From Lutraria lutraria (lineage: Eukaryota; Mollusca; Bivalvia; Venerida; Mactridae), in assembly GCA_964023205.1 (NCBI GenBank), contig OZ026843.1, forward strand, positions 8,293,029 through 8,357,028: a stretch of 64,000 nucleotides of DNA, in the 5' to 3' direction. A model generated the notes under the pieces. It saw only the letters and a list, made by a program, of their open reading frames with translations, ran no database searches and was not told the DNA's origin. Position numbers and translations under genes: made by a program. This document shows, one piece after another, positions 27,271 to 37,429 of this stretch (positions are counted from its first letter, which is position 1; every line of letters starts with the position of its first letter).

Positions 27271-30200
27271 AGGACGGCTGTGAAAAGACCATATAGCTGT
27301 CCAATGGGTCTTTGTAAACAACAGATAGATAGATCAAATCTATCGCTAAGCAAACTATAATGTACATAATGTGTTTGAAAATCTTATATGGTGTCTGTGA
27401 TATATTTCAATCAAATTATGTGTTTGTCTAATAACTGAAATTCATTATAGTTATTTAATATATTTACTCTATATAAGTACTCTATATAAGTATAGTACTC
27501 TATCGCAAATTATATACAATAACTATGCCTTAAATTCATCCTGTCATGATAAAGACTAAGATCAAAACGTTATATTCAAATCGAAATATCTAAGTTCAAC
27601 GAGTCTTACCTCGGTTAGAATCAAATGTTAATTGGTAAGATGGTGGTGATGTTACATTTCTGGAAACAATGATTGACTCGCTGCTGCTCCAGATTGGCAA
27701 AGATTTTAATGCATCTTGAAGCATGTTTTCATCAAACTCCGTTGTCAATGGCTCTATAATACAAACAAACATGCTCATTTTAAAGGTAATACAACATGTA
27801 TATCTAACTAAATATCTAACCTAACTTAATTAACTTCAATTAATGTTAAGTAAATTGATGTTATGAGTAGAAGTTTTATCATCGCAAACAATTGAAATCA
27901 CTGTCATACAAAATTGGTAAATAAAACGTATACTTAATAAAAACAATGAAAAGAACTTGTTCATTGATTTGATTACCCAGTACATCAAACAAAAGCATAC
28001 CTGTATAAACTCCATACATTCCTAATCTAAATTCTCCAGGTGTATCTATTTCAACAGTCTGTACTTCTTGCACTGGTGTTGTTGCATTAAACTGCCCGAA
28101 ACTTAGTTCCTGAAATGTTTGTTCAGAATATCAATATAATGCACCGTTAGTTTCTGTAATATATTTATCTTTATCTTTAATGGCTCTCTTTGTATTTTCG
28201 TCAAATGTTACTAATTTGCTAGCTTCAGTAGTTTCAACGACTGATGTCGAGAGGAGGCATTTTGTTACGAATGTGTGCATTTTTACGATGCTCATAAAGA
28301 GGAAATGTAGTCCAAATATAACAATTGTAGGCTACCTGGACATCAAACGTGACAGTAGAAGATATACTGATAGTCTGGCGCTCCTGTTCCGCTTTTCCAG
28401 TCCAGGCATTCGTAAATGTGGTGTTATAAAACTTCGCCTTTAAGTCGACGTATGAATCCCCACCATTTTCATAGTGTGTTATTTCAATGAGGTATCTGAA
28501 ATGTATCGTTATTTAGTTAACACAAACGAATCATTTGATTGTAAAGTTTGCATTTCTTGATTTCAAACCGTGAAACAAAAATTAAATTACAATCCAGTAA
28601 ATCTTATAATGTTCTTTAAGAAATAATATTTTTTGTAAATACAATGTTTAATCAGTTTGCAGTATTATATTATACCTTGTATTTTCATCCAAATTCATTC
28701 TGGAAGAACTTTGCCATGAACGTGTTGATGTTACAGCTGCAACCTAGTGACAGAAAATTTAATAAATTGTATTTGATAAAAATGTTTAGCAAACATTAAG
28801 ATTAATAAATATTAGAAATTATTAACCAAGTTGTAATAAATCATGTAGGCCTATTTGTGTAGCATTCGTTAATGTTATATGTCATTAATGTTATTACTAA
28901 TAACACGGTCAGGCTTAACACGTTTGTTTCTGTTGGTCATTATAGTGAACAATATAAGCATAATACAAAACTTACACCATCGACAAAAAGCCGAGCCCCA
29001 TCATCAGCAAGAAGCATGAACTTGTACTCTCCAGTATGTGGAGGTGAAAAAAAGAAGGTCATTCTGCTGACGTAATTGTCCATTGAGTTGACATCATAAA
29101 AATATGTTTCATCAAGAAATGTCATGTTGTAGCCTGAATCTGCGCTTGTCAAAGACCGTATAGTGTCAAGATAACTTGATGATTGGCTGTTTCCCATCCA
29201 GTACTCAAAGTTTATACCACGACCACCCATAAACTTGGAACCAGAATATTGTGGATCAGGTGCAACCACACATTCCACATACTCGTCTGTAACTACATTT
29301 GTGATTTCACAAACTGTGTCTGAAAATATACAAATGTGGTGCAAGTCGTCAAGGATATATTGTTTGCAAATGGTTGAACTTGGCTGCGATATATATGACA
29401 ACAATACAATTCTGTTATATAAATTTGCGGTCAGTACTACAAGATTGTAAATATTTATGCTCCTTACCTCCAACGAAGGCTTTGGCCTTAGCATATGGTG
29501 GTCGTTCATCAAAATTGTTTCCGTGGATTCGTAAGGTTAGTCCCCCGGCAACGCTTCCAATAGAATGGCTGATATTGTATACATCTGTAAGACAAAAAAA
29601 ACGGTAATGTTATCTTGTTTGGCAATGCACATGCTCTTAACGACTCACTACTAATAAGCGTATGGCAAAACTATTATAACTTTAGATATGTGTTAAAGAG
29701 ATACCGTCAAACCTGTGAACAATGGATTTCCTTGGGAAAGACATAATGTGGTCATTTTTGAAGGGATACTTAAACAGAATTTGTTGTAAACAATCAATAA
29801 GTATGGTCTTAATTCACAGTGTGTCCATTATTTGGAGTTGGTCATTAAGACGGGTTGTATTGTACTGTTCAACACCACCAAGCAAACATTGGTGTAACAA
29901 ATAATATGAGCATGATGTAAATAAGTGTTCATTAAAATAATATATTTTAACCTACCTGTATAAGATTGGTACAGATATATCTGGTCATTGTATGATACTC
30001 GATACAAGTCCGCATGCGGCAGAGATCTATAATTATAAATAACATTATAGAACAAGTGAAAATACCTAAGATTTTGTTACGATGTTGAGTGCCAAATATT
30101 ATTCTGTAGGTGAGTTACATGGATGGATGTTTTCTAAAAACAAGTTGATGATACTTTGTAAACATGTTTTTATTCTTTGATTTATTTATCCTGAGTTTAA

Positions 30201-33200
30201 GAAAATGGATATTTGATTCATAGCATAAAATCATGAACACGCAAATGTTGATTTACGTTGAATAAGCAGACCTACATACCTTCCAAATGGAGAGTCCACA
30301 ATGAAACTTGCGTTGTAAAAGCCTGCAATATAATTGTATGGCCATAAAATTAATTGTGATTTTTATTTCGCTGTGTATTAACGTCGCACATAGAGACAGT
30401 GTTATTTGACGACTGTTCCTGCTTTAAAGCCGAGGAAGGCCCCAGGCGTACCATCGACCATTGGTAAGCCAGCTGATCAGCTTCCTCACGTGTGAGATTT
30501 AGTTCTGAGTTTGGTTCGAATTCCCCGTGATTAGAGCTAATGATTTCTTGTCAGAGACTAGAACCACTCCACTACAGAGGTCCTTTTCAATGTTCTAAAC
30601 TTTATTAACGTGTGAAATAGTTTCAGAATTATTTACTTAAATGGCTTAATCCATTTACATAAGAAATCAATGCAAAAAGGTACATACCAACGGAAGTTCC
30701 TTTTGTGGCACATGTTAAGGCACCATTGTCAGAATTTTCATTATTTAAGTAGAGACCGTAGCTGAAGTAAAGAATATTTATACAGATTCTTGAAAGTCAA
30801 AACAGACGGGATGAAAATTACAACTGTTAAATAATCTCCGGAAGCGATTGCAGTTTTGTTTTCATTGTTTCATTGAGTTTTACTCCTCTTTTCGACAGTC
30901 TGAGTCATATGAGGCGGGCAGTTCACCTAAGCATCGTTCCTAGGAAGAACCAGTATATGACTCCCATCCTCCGTAAGCAACTGCCTACTTTCTCACACGA
31001 AGAGTCATGGTCGGTAGCTGCATTCGAACCTACGACCATCTATCAGTGAGAGGTTGCTGTGATTTGAAGTCAGCGACCTTAACCACTCGACCATGGAGGC
31101 CGGTCAGTGATTGCAGTCATGAGATTGATGTGACCAAGTACAATGTACACTACTCAACATTTATAATATGTCTACATGGTCTGATCTATTTATTTTGTGA
31201 GAAGGATCATTGCTTACTTATTTGATATTTTACGAATAATTAAAAAAGTTGAACAGTGTGTGTCGCAGACAGTTGAATACTTACAAATCGTCGCCATTTT
31301 TCAAATCGCAATCCTGTGGACCAACGTACACCCTGAAATATATGCATTTACGCGTATTTAGAAAAAAGTAATATCATACACATCTCGATTTCGAAACAGT
31401 AAAAATGTTGAAATGAAGCTTTTATTCTATGAGACTTTATATATAACGAATTGCTATTAAAAATAAATATGCTATTAAAAAAATATGTATGCTATTAAAA
31501 TATAAGTATGCTTCTAATCTATGAACAAATACCTCAACATCTTCTGTGTTCTGTCATTCGTAGCAGAAGGAATGTTACTTCCATATCTGTCAGTGAATAG
31601 TCTACCTCCCATTGTAATCATCGTACCTGTAATATATGAGATACAAATGTATAATCATTTTTGACGTATGGTTTTTTCCTCAAATTCATTGATACTCTGT
31701 CTCAAAAGAATATGAATTATATACACGGTGAGAAGCTAGTTTAGAATGTTGGTCTATACAAGTCTTGTGAATATCACCCCCCCCCCCCCCCCCCCCTATG
31801 TAGCGGGACAACCTGACATGTATATGTATTGGTTATCATGCATTGTATTTTACATAATTATGCAATGTGTGTTTTTTTAAAAAGCATCTCACCTGGTAAT
31901 CCAGACTGTGGACTCAATGAATTTATTGTTGGGGTGTAACCGCTTCTTGGCTGAAAACATATTTATATTATATATATTTACAGAATGGACACTATATTTT
32001 TGTATAAGTAAGGTCGCAATGTGTGCTCTAGCACTTCAGTACTTGACATTATTGTTGTGGCTTTAATAAATATTACATTGTACATGCAGTACCTTTTGTA
32101 ACTAAAACATTGAATCGAAACTTTGACATATTTTCAATAGCCAGCTATAGTCCTAATGTTTTCTTAATTTCATATTTCAGTGTTCTAGATGCATTGTGCT
32201 CAAATACTAATGTAAGAATATAAGCATTATACAAAGAGTGATGTATGTAATGATATGTTTATATTTACCTTGTGAACACATTTATGGCTTGTAGGATTGT
32301 TATTGCATAGATCACTGTCCGGAATCCTTACACCATCAACAACCACCCGGACATAATGGTCCTCTTCTGGCATACCACTGAAATATACGGTATTAGAGTT
32401 ATCATATAATGTAAGTAGTTCAGTGCATCCGTATAAACAATGACGTTGTTTTGACCATTGTATGTGACAAAGCAGTAAGTCTTATAACAGTATTCACGTG
32501 ACCCATTCACGTTTTTTTTCAAGTCTGACTAACATATTATGCATGAGTAGAATTTAAAGCAGTTAAACCAAAGAAACAAATAACGTCTTTGAAGAAATTA
32601 TATTATTTTGATCGCTAGTAAATGTTCTGACATACGATATTATCAGTTAAATATATCAAATATTATCAAATAAATGGAGCCTGCAACTTCTCGACGTAAG
32701 GGGGAAAAACACGCAATAAACCAAATGATTTGCTTAATTTGTAAGATGTAATAAAGCATCCCTGGATGAATGAATGTCTATTACTCAAACTTTTAACTTT
32801 GTCCATACCTTATTGTATAGCACATAATTTGTGTTTCTGTGGAGCCATCTTTGTGTACTGGACATGGGTATTCACTGCCGGAAGCACCGACCAAGTACAC
32901 CGTGTTCCCTGTATTTGGATCATCATCCTGACTAAACTGGTCCATGGAAAATCCTAATTATTAAAAAAAAAGCTAAATTAAAGATAATGACATTAAGAAG
33001 TGTTTCTGTGATGTTTTTATTATTATTTATTTATTATTATTATCGCTATTTATTTATCATTATTGTTCACACATTCTTTTTCTAACTAATGAATAAAGAA
33101 GCAATGAATCACATTACTAGGATTAATTTAAAATCTTGTAGCCGTACCTGATCCGTAAATGGTTAGTCGTGTTTCCCCGGCTAAACTTCCGTAGCGAGGT

Positions 33201-36200
33201 AGAACATTTTGTACGGTTGCGCCTGAAAAAAAGATATATAAGTTTTAAAAACAATCGAACGACTTATTGTGAAATCCATGATTTTCATTTTACATTCAAA
33301 TCTATGTTAACGACCACCTCCGAATAAATGTCACCCTTTCGAAATAATGACCTTTTTTTCTTTTAAAAAATGTCATTGATGATTTTAATAAAGATCACAT
33401 TATGTCTTTTCAAAGGATCGCCTTTGTTCGCAATTTTCTCTTTAATTCATTGTATACTCCCTCTCAGGAGAAGCGCTACTTTGATTGGAGTGGTATTTGC
33501 AAATCAATTTCCATAGCTAACGTACAAGCAAAGAAATCGTAATGCCAATGTCGCGCCACGAAACAACATTTTAGCAAACCAAATAGTTACCACATTCTTA
33601 ACTAACAAACCATACATACATTCATTATAATAATATGTTAACTTAATCATAAACTATCATACCCAACTTTCGCGGACATGCTGATTTAGAAAATCGATAA
33701 AAAAATTACATTAAACAAAGAAGGGGAATTTCACTATAATCGTCATAACTTTTATTCTATTTAAAATACGAAATTTGTACTCATCACAAAAGTTTAATTA
33801 ATCTTTTATCTTTCTAATGGTGTATTTTTTATTATTTTAAATTAATGCTTTCTTCGACCCTTTTGCGTTTGAAAAAGACACCTATCGATTCCCTCTATAT
33901 TCATTGTAAAACGCGTAAAATTGGTAGATTTTTCAATGAAAAGTTGATGTTTTCAGCATCATAACTTTTTTGGGGGAAATGTGATCAAATTTGTACTCAT
34001 TGCATTCGTTTTGAAAATTTCATTTCATTCACCATGTAAAATATGAAAACAATCAAATAATATCTTCTTCGACCCTTTTGATGATTTTTAAAACTACCCC
34101 TTAGATTTTTTTAAGTTCAATTCGTCAATCGTTCGGCAAATCTCGGACATTTACGTACGTTTACGGAAACAACGTGCATTTGGCGATGATCATATCTGCT
34201 GATTAGGTACCCATATATATACAGCCACAGCATGGTGTATTATACAGGGTTATAAAAATTAGACGCGTTGAATCAAGTTTTAGGATAATTGAGGTTGAAG
34301 ACTAAAACATATTACAACATGGATGAAAATATTAGAATCTGTGAAATATTTTACTTTACTTCCGTATAAATGGGCAAAATCGATATTTATAACCCAATTT
34401 GTTGATATTATAAAAAAAAAGAAAAAAAACTTTGCAAGATTTTTCTTAACTTTCGTCTTAGAGTGAAAAGAAATCTTAGAAAAATTCTTAGATCGACGAT
34501 TTTTTATCTTAAAAGTTAAGTCAAGGTGCGAGGTGTCTTAACTTTAAGAAATTTACTTAGATAAAAACAAAACGAATATGGATGCTACGTCGAACTCATT
34601 ATTTTTCTATATCTATGAAAAATACGGACACTTATTGGCTTTTTACTTTTTAACACCGTAGTTTTCTGTTGTTAAAAATGCGTAACTCTTGCTGGTATAC
34701 CAGAGAGTAATTGTGGGTTGGGCTATGTAAACAGGTTCCAACATGACTTACAGAAAAATGCAGTATCAATACATTTGTTGTTAACATCAAACATGATATT
34801 GCTGATCGACTCAACATGCAGCAATTTATAAGATATAATCATTTTCATTCATTGTTTTTCTAACAATTTGTTTAAAAATAATAAAAAATGCATAAACTCA
34901 TTATTTTATTACAATTCATTGAAAGTATGTTTTACCATTGCTTATTAATCATTAATCTTTACAAAATTATAGTTACCTAAAATTACATCATTTAAGATAT
35001 TTCACTTGTATTTGTACATGTATAAAATATGAAGACATTATATGAATTGAAATGATGTACTTTGTATTCACAGATTCTTTTGAGGACTTCGTGTACCATT
35101 TATGATGACATTAATTAATTAAGACATAGACAGTTCATGATATGGATTCAACTACTGTTTTGCAGTATCAATCTTTATATGAACAAGAAATTAAGAGACA
35201 ACTGTTAATCTTAAATCTTTATTACCTTGTATACATTTTGTTCTGAATGCACACATTGTGATAAAGTTTGTACCAGCTGTCCTGCAAGTACTACATTGTG
35301 ACTTTTAGTATGTCATGAATTAAAACTTATGTATTCTTTTGTGTAGATTGTTGAATAGAAAATAATGCAGGTATAAGCTATGTTGAAACTACTAGTAAAC
35401 ATGCAGTTGTATCCTTGACAATATGAATTCAATGGGGTAAATGATATCAGTAATGTTTATAATCTGCTTTTGTATGAACTTACATAAATATTGCACAACT
35501 GAAACGGATGTTTTTTGTTATTAATCATTAATGTTCAGTTTTAGATGACCTGAGCCTCTGTTGTTGTAAGTAATCACACGCTGTCAAAATTCTCATGTGA
35601 GTAATGCTATGATAAGCAGAAATATACCACCAGACAGACAGTAAATAAAATATATACATGTATACATAGTTCATAATAAGAGTCAATCGAAAACATGATA
35701 GATCAATGCTACTTGAATTGCATTTGAATGTATTATCATTAATTTAACACCTCAGAATAGAAATTAAATAGGAAGTTGATTTTTGGATCAATTAAGATAA
35801 CAGATTTTATCTGTTACGCGTGACTGACTTTATTACTTTATGACCCCTAATAAAGTCAGCATAACGCAAGCAAGGAGGGTAACAATAGGTAGACTGTATA
35901 TAAACCCCTGAATTGTAGTTGTTTCCCTTGAAAATTGATCAGATACTCGATAAGGCCGTGTCCGCCAAAGTTGGACATGATCCTGTTTTGATTCATTTGT
36001 ATCTATCAGATATTTCTATTTCTAAAAAATGTGCTTTCTATATTTTCACATACTTATACAGTTGCAATGTGGACTATTTTATTATTTTAATGGTCAGTTA
36101 TAATAACATAGAAAATCTAATTCAAAAATGTCTTTATAAATCGTTGTCTTTATATCTGTTTACTCTGGTGTTTATTCTTAAAGAAAGTATATAAGGAATA

Positions 36201-37372
36201 GCATTGCGTAATTAAAAGAAATAAGTCTTTCGAGATAATGGTATGACAACAGTTATGTCAGTGTCTGTTGCTATCTATGTATGTTATATACATGTATTTA
36301 TTGGTGATCTGGTTTAGGGGAATCCCGTTGTATCCATAACTGAATTAAAATACGTTTAATCAAATTTACATAACAGTCCAGAATTATTAAAAAAAACTAT
36401 ATAAATAACACAATTTTTTGCATTTTCAAAATTAATTCTTATTTGATAATCTTATCATGTGAAACTAATTTCAATAACAGAATCAAATGAATCTTTCTTA
36501 TATTTATGATGAATTACGCATGTACACGTCTAAATGTTCTAATGTTCTAATGTTCTGTTTATGAGCAATGTTTTGAAACGAATACAAACTGCGATAAACT
36601 AATCACAAACTACAAATAAGGCGTGCAAAACACGTAGTAAAAAACAATGGCGTGACATCAAATAAAAGATTCGTTTTCGGGTGATATACATTTGAAGTTT
36701 TACAACAATTATGTGCAATAATTATTAATTAATAATTAGATTCTAAGCTAAAAAGGCAACATTTTTCTTTGATAGAAATGATTTACGACAAGATTAAGAA
36801 ATAACAACCCTAATAAATTGGAACGAAGAACGAGTTCCTGAATTTTTTTTCCATTTTAAAGATTCGATCGATTTCGATGAAAACTCGACGCAATTCATTG
36901 AGATTTTTTCTGTAGTGGAACAGCCCTTACAACATTTTCAAAATTTGTCGTAATATAAGTTAAAGTATTTATGAGAGCTATCAACAAAATATTAGTAATT
37001 GGGTAGTATCATAAATAGTTCATTTTAGTACTTATTGTATTTAAATGTATCTGTTTTGACCATATTTATTTTCATTAAGATATATATATATGTATTATAT
37101 CAAGATATTTTATCCTTCCAATCTAAAGACGTTTTTTAGATTAATTCTATCAATTGACACTTTTAGCATGCGTATTTTTTAGCAATCTCAAATACTCTTC
37201 ATAAAACACATTTTTCACATTGTTTTTAAAATTATGACACGGAATGGTTACAAACGAAATTTACAGAAATAAGAGAAAAAAACGTATCCTACAAACCTTT
37301 GCAAAAATTGTTAAATAATGAAATAATCACACACAAAAACAAAAATAGTTTTCCTTTTTTTCTCGAACTCAT
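5394..37372 (-). CDS. PKHD1L1: Fibrocystin-L-like giant membrane protein, copy B (complete, 56 exons)
   Basis: Giant type-I membrane protein of the fibrocystin-L family, a surface receptor-like protein of uncertain ligand (known in vertebrates from immune cells and hair-cell stereocilia). I joined 56 exons by splice consensus and phase. The frame is 13,755 nt (4,584 aa) without a stop; human fibrocystin-L is about 4,240 aa. Approximate order by residue: signal peptide 1-26; IPT/TIG 1-3, 27-335; PA14, 335-500; IPT 4-7, 1000-1360; cupredoxin-like, 1362-1481; IPT 8-14, 1495-2126; first G8, 2137-2255, with beta-helix repeats to 2870; second G8, 2975-3105, with beta-helix repeats to 3614; RRRKRS furin-type site, about 3930; membrane-proximal domain, 4260-4364; transmembrane span, 4376-4401; cytoplasmic tail, 4412-4584. 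Order and many sequence blocks match what I recall of human PKHD1L1. Exon coordinates are given in the block entries. The start exon is the least certain part. Confidence 0.9.
7110..10701 (-). other. Copy B exons 46-53: C-terminal ectodomain with furin-type site
   Basis: Exons 10469-10701, 10014-10262, 9672-9878, 9055-9381, 8598-8875, 7963-8340, 7437-7700 and 7110-7242. Conserved blocks include ESMDSDTETRRLSPVAILGN and NGPQDHGWCSGYTC. Exon 49 has NNRRRKRSTDG, a proprotein-convertase consensus at a place where human fibrocystin-L also has an RRKRS by memory. Exons after it code for two beta-rich repeats (DVTVSVRDG-like, ending ITDIAWR) and lead to the membrane-proximal domain. Confidence 0.8.
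10872..15309 (-). other. Copy B exons 39-45: second G8 domain and second beta-helix region
   Basis: Exons 15141-15309, 14634-14900, 14187-14444, 13640-13888, 13310-13480, 12003-12236 and 10872-11748. The second G8 spans the exons at 14634-14900 and 14187-14444 (DPVIWNVVSDG to GWPDDPFDG and RGNHSSE). The beta-helix part includes GEDYPDMYEESFGARVLVG, FYHTGQEGF and SFHNGFNTAVGAFG. A dibasic NRRKRG lies at the start of exon 40. The intron between 12236 and 13310 carries a hAT-type element. Confidence 0.85.
12396..13305. mobile_element. Non-autonomous hAT-type element with 8-bp target duplication
   Basis: Element 12404-13297 (894 bp) is flanked by perfect 8-bp direct repeats GTTTCTAC at 12396-12403 and 13298-13305. 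Ends are inverted: TAGGGATGT on the left and ACATCCCTA on the right, followed inward by tracts of TTAATCG/CGATTAA. Eight-bp target duplications and TAGGG-type ends are typical of hAT elements. The interior is AT-rich with no transposase frame, so it is a MITE-like derivative. It sits in a fibrocystin-L intron immediately after the splice donor of the exon at 13310-13480. Confidence 0.85.
15604..18369 (-). other. Copy B exons 35-38: first G8 domain and first beta-helix region
   Basis: Exons 18204-18369, 17813-18019, 17227-17595 and 15604-17099 (1,496 nt). G8 has its conserved tryptophan-glycine start (WSSTFTWGGG), eight spaced glycines and the ending GTLDLHG. The large exon carries the best conserved stretch of the protein: FRLGRYPIHFHLNGD, DDVTPASFWVTNPNNTI, AAGGTHFGYWYRMHNHPDG. 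These are the parallel beta-helix (PbH1) repeats shared with CEMIP/TMEM2. Confidence 0.85.
18593..21127 (-). other. Copy B exons 31-34: IPT/TIG domains 8-14
   Basis: Exons 19655-21127 (1,473 nt), 19286-19426, 18931-19093 and 18593-18749. The large exon holds five IPT openings (for example DNISPLFGSLAGGALLTISG and SSISPSTGSIYGETTLTIFG) and starts a sixth that finishes in the next exon. The seventh is TSISPSRGGTGGGTTITISG. This brings the count to 14, the number I recall for human fibrocystin-L. Confidence 0.8.
21287..21798 (-). other. Copy B exons 29-30: cupredoxin-like segment
   Basis: Exons 21613-21798 and 21287-21460. The sequence has INEGDFVQWSWNTP, then NIAHSILEV, and ends GTYYVWSGFVDEWG. 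It resembles the plastocyanin-like fold reported for this place in fibrocystin-L (DTVAWHW in human by memory). A histidine is present in NIAHS, but I do not see the full set of copper ligands, so metal binding should not be assumed. Confidence 0.65.
21965..23963 (-). other. Copy B exons 24-28: IPT/TIG domains 4-7
   Basis: Exons 23474-23963, 23145-23269, 22814-22943, 22447-22633 and 21965-22215. Openings seen include TAVSPSTGALGTSVEISGLG, TDISPTSGSLGGGTNLTING, NNVQPTILDVKGDNITIAG and TNVYPLQGSLVGGTELTITG. Each has the GxGF turn and a late cysteine pair typical of IPT repeats in this family. Confidence 0.8.
24308..27102 (-). other. Copy B exons 17-23: linker between PA14 and IPT 4
   Basis: Exons 26939-27102, 26536-26763, 25949-26082, 25527-25699, 25185-25339, 24740-24896 and 24308-24462. 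The segment matches the family (EAKCPSIFE, CGRYALKNP, LCFAYKGFLAS, RRLPAARPNNAF, VTYG-type ends), with several paired cysteines but no named domain that I recognise. Phases are consistent throughout. Confidence 0.75.
27221..27269. repeat. CT microsatellite
   Basis: (CT)n with one TTT interruption, in an intron of fibrocystin-L copy B between the exons at 26939-27102 and 27610-27753. Confidence 0.9.
27610..29584 (-). other. Copy B exons 11-16: third IPT and PA14 domain
   Basis: Exons 29468-29584, 28976-29319, 28676-28743, 28336-28495, 28001-28109 and 27610-27753. The third IPT contains SIGSVAGGLTLRIHGNNF. PA14 begins after GGRGINFEYW and shows the hallmark sequences FSPPHTGEYKFMLLADDGARLFVDG (split here only by context) and later RYLIEITHYENGG. 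In other proteins PA14 binds glycans; the ligand here is unknown. Fibrocystin-L proteins carry PA14 at exactly this position. Confidence 0.8.
30361..30590 (-). mobile_element. tRNA-headed SINE, family B copy 1
   Basis: On the - strand it starts with a tRNA-like head (A-box-like GTAGTGGAGTGG near 30583-30572 and B-box-like ATTCGAACC near 30515). The body contains GGCGTACC/GGAAGC phrases shared with the copy at 50228-50467, and the tail is ACGTTAATACACAGCG, A-rich. It lies inside an intron of fibrocystin-L copy B. Confidence 0.6.
30853..31102 (-). mobile_element. tRNA-headed SINE, family A, nearly full length
   Basis: On the - strand the head starts at about 31100 (GCCTCCATGGTCGAGTGGTT), with an A box TGGTCGAGTGG and B box GGTTCGAAT near 31029. 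The body phrase GGTTCTTCCTAGGAACGATG is shared with copies at 42691-42879 and 56481-56635. The tail is AAAACTCAATGAAACAA. The tRNA-like part has lost pairing and an intact anticodon arm, so it is not a functional tRNA gene. Located in an intron of fibrocystin-L copy B. Confidence 0.75.
31769..31796. repeat. Homopolymer C tract
   Basis: About 26-27 consecutive C in an intron of fibrocystin-L copy B. Length is likely unreliable. Confidence 0.85.
33298..33435 (+). mobile_element. Degraded inverted-repeat element of the AGTCAAACCTGTG family
   Basis: Reads GTTAACGACCACCTCCGAAT, then ...ATGACC..., ...GATCACATTATGTCTTT..., ...GGATCGCCTTTGTTCG, matching the inner part of the complete copies at 49582-49744 and 58983-59164. 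The terminal inverted repeats are eroded. Confidence 0.6.
33740..34090. repeat. Two diverged direct copies of an unknown repeat, about 215 bp apart
   Basis: The order CATAACTTTT, AAATTTGTACTCAT, CTTCGACCCTTTTG appears at 33744-33867 and again at 33960-34080, with intervening sequence also similar. Family unknown. Confidence 0.55.
37297..37372 (-). other. Exon 1 of fibrocystin-L copy B: start codon and signal peptide
   Basis: Codes for 25 residues plus one base. A basic start (MSSRKKGK) is followed by a hydrophobic core (LFLFLCVIISLF) and a small-residue cleavage region (FCKG), a typical signal peptide. It ends in phase 1, exactly what the exon at 33148-33222 needs (Ala-Thr-Val-Gln at the start of the first IPT domain). 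The donor, GTTTGT, is weak. A TATA box lies about 50 bp upstream of the ATG. Intron 1 would be 4.1 kb, much longer than the others. Without this exon the joined frame has no start, so I accept it, with moderate confidence. Confidence 0.65.
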
Positions 37373-37422
37373 CTTGAGCTACATTAGTACAACAATGAAG
37401 ACCGCCAAGACGGGCGACGAGA

Positions 37423-37429
37423 TTTTATA
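37423..37429 (-). promoter_or_regulatory. TATA box of fibrocystin-L copy B
   Basis: TATAAAA on the - strand, 51 bp upstream of the proposed ATG at 37372. It predicts a transcription start near 37398 and a 5'UTR of about 25 nt. The short stretch between it and the ATG is unusually GC-rich for this window. Confidence 0.5.

Larger units (their letters stand above)
29956..33222 (-). other. Copy B exons 2-10: IPT/TIG domains 1 and 2
   Basis: Exons 33148-33222, 32809-32953, 32269-32377, 31893-31950, 31533-31626, 31285-31332, 30688-30761, 30280-30322 and 29956-30026. The first IPT opens with VLPRYGSLAGETRLTIYGSG, the second with SLSPQSGLPGTMITMGG. The fragment EDHYVRVVVDGV matches the family. All nine are short exons with clean GT-AG borders and consistent phase. 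The intron between 30322 and 30688 holds a SINE, and the intron between 30761 and 31285 another. Confidence 0.8.
33223..37296 (-). other. Intron 1 of fibrocystin-L copy B
   Basis: 4.1 kb with no convincing exon. It holds a degraded inverted-repeat element (33298-33435), a diverged direct repeat of about 215 bp (33740-34090) and an imperfect TTAACTTTAAG/CTTAGA-rich stretch near 34435-34570. The 91-codon open frame at 35919-36194 (+) is low-complexity hydrophobic sequence without family features. Confidence 0.55.

Noticed and set aside
30853..31102. tRNA gene on the - strand
   Set aside because: A and B boxes are present, but the cloverleaf does not close and the sequence continues into a SINE body shared with other loci.
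35919..36194. 91-codon open frame on the + strand in fibrocystin-L intron 1
   Set aside because: Low-complexity hydrophobic AT-driven sequence with no family features or splice context.
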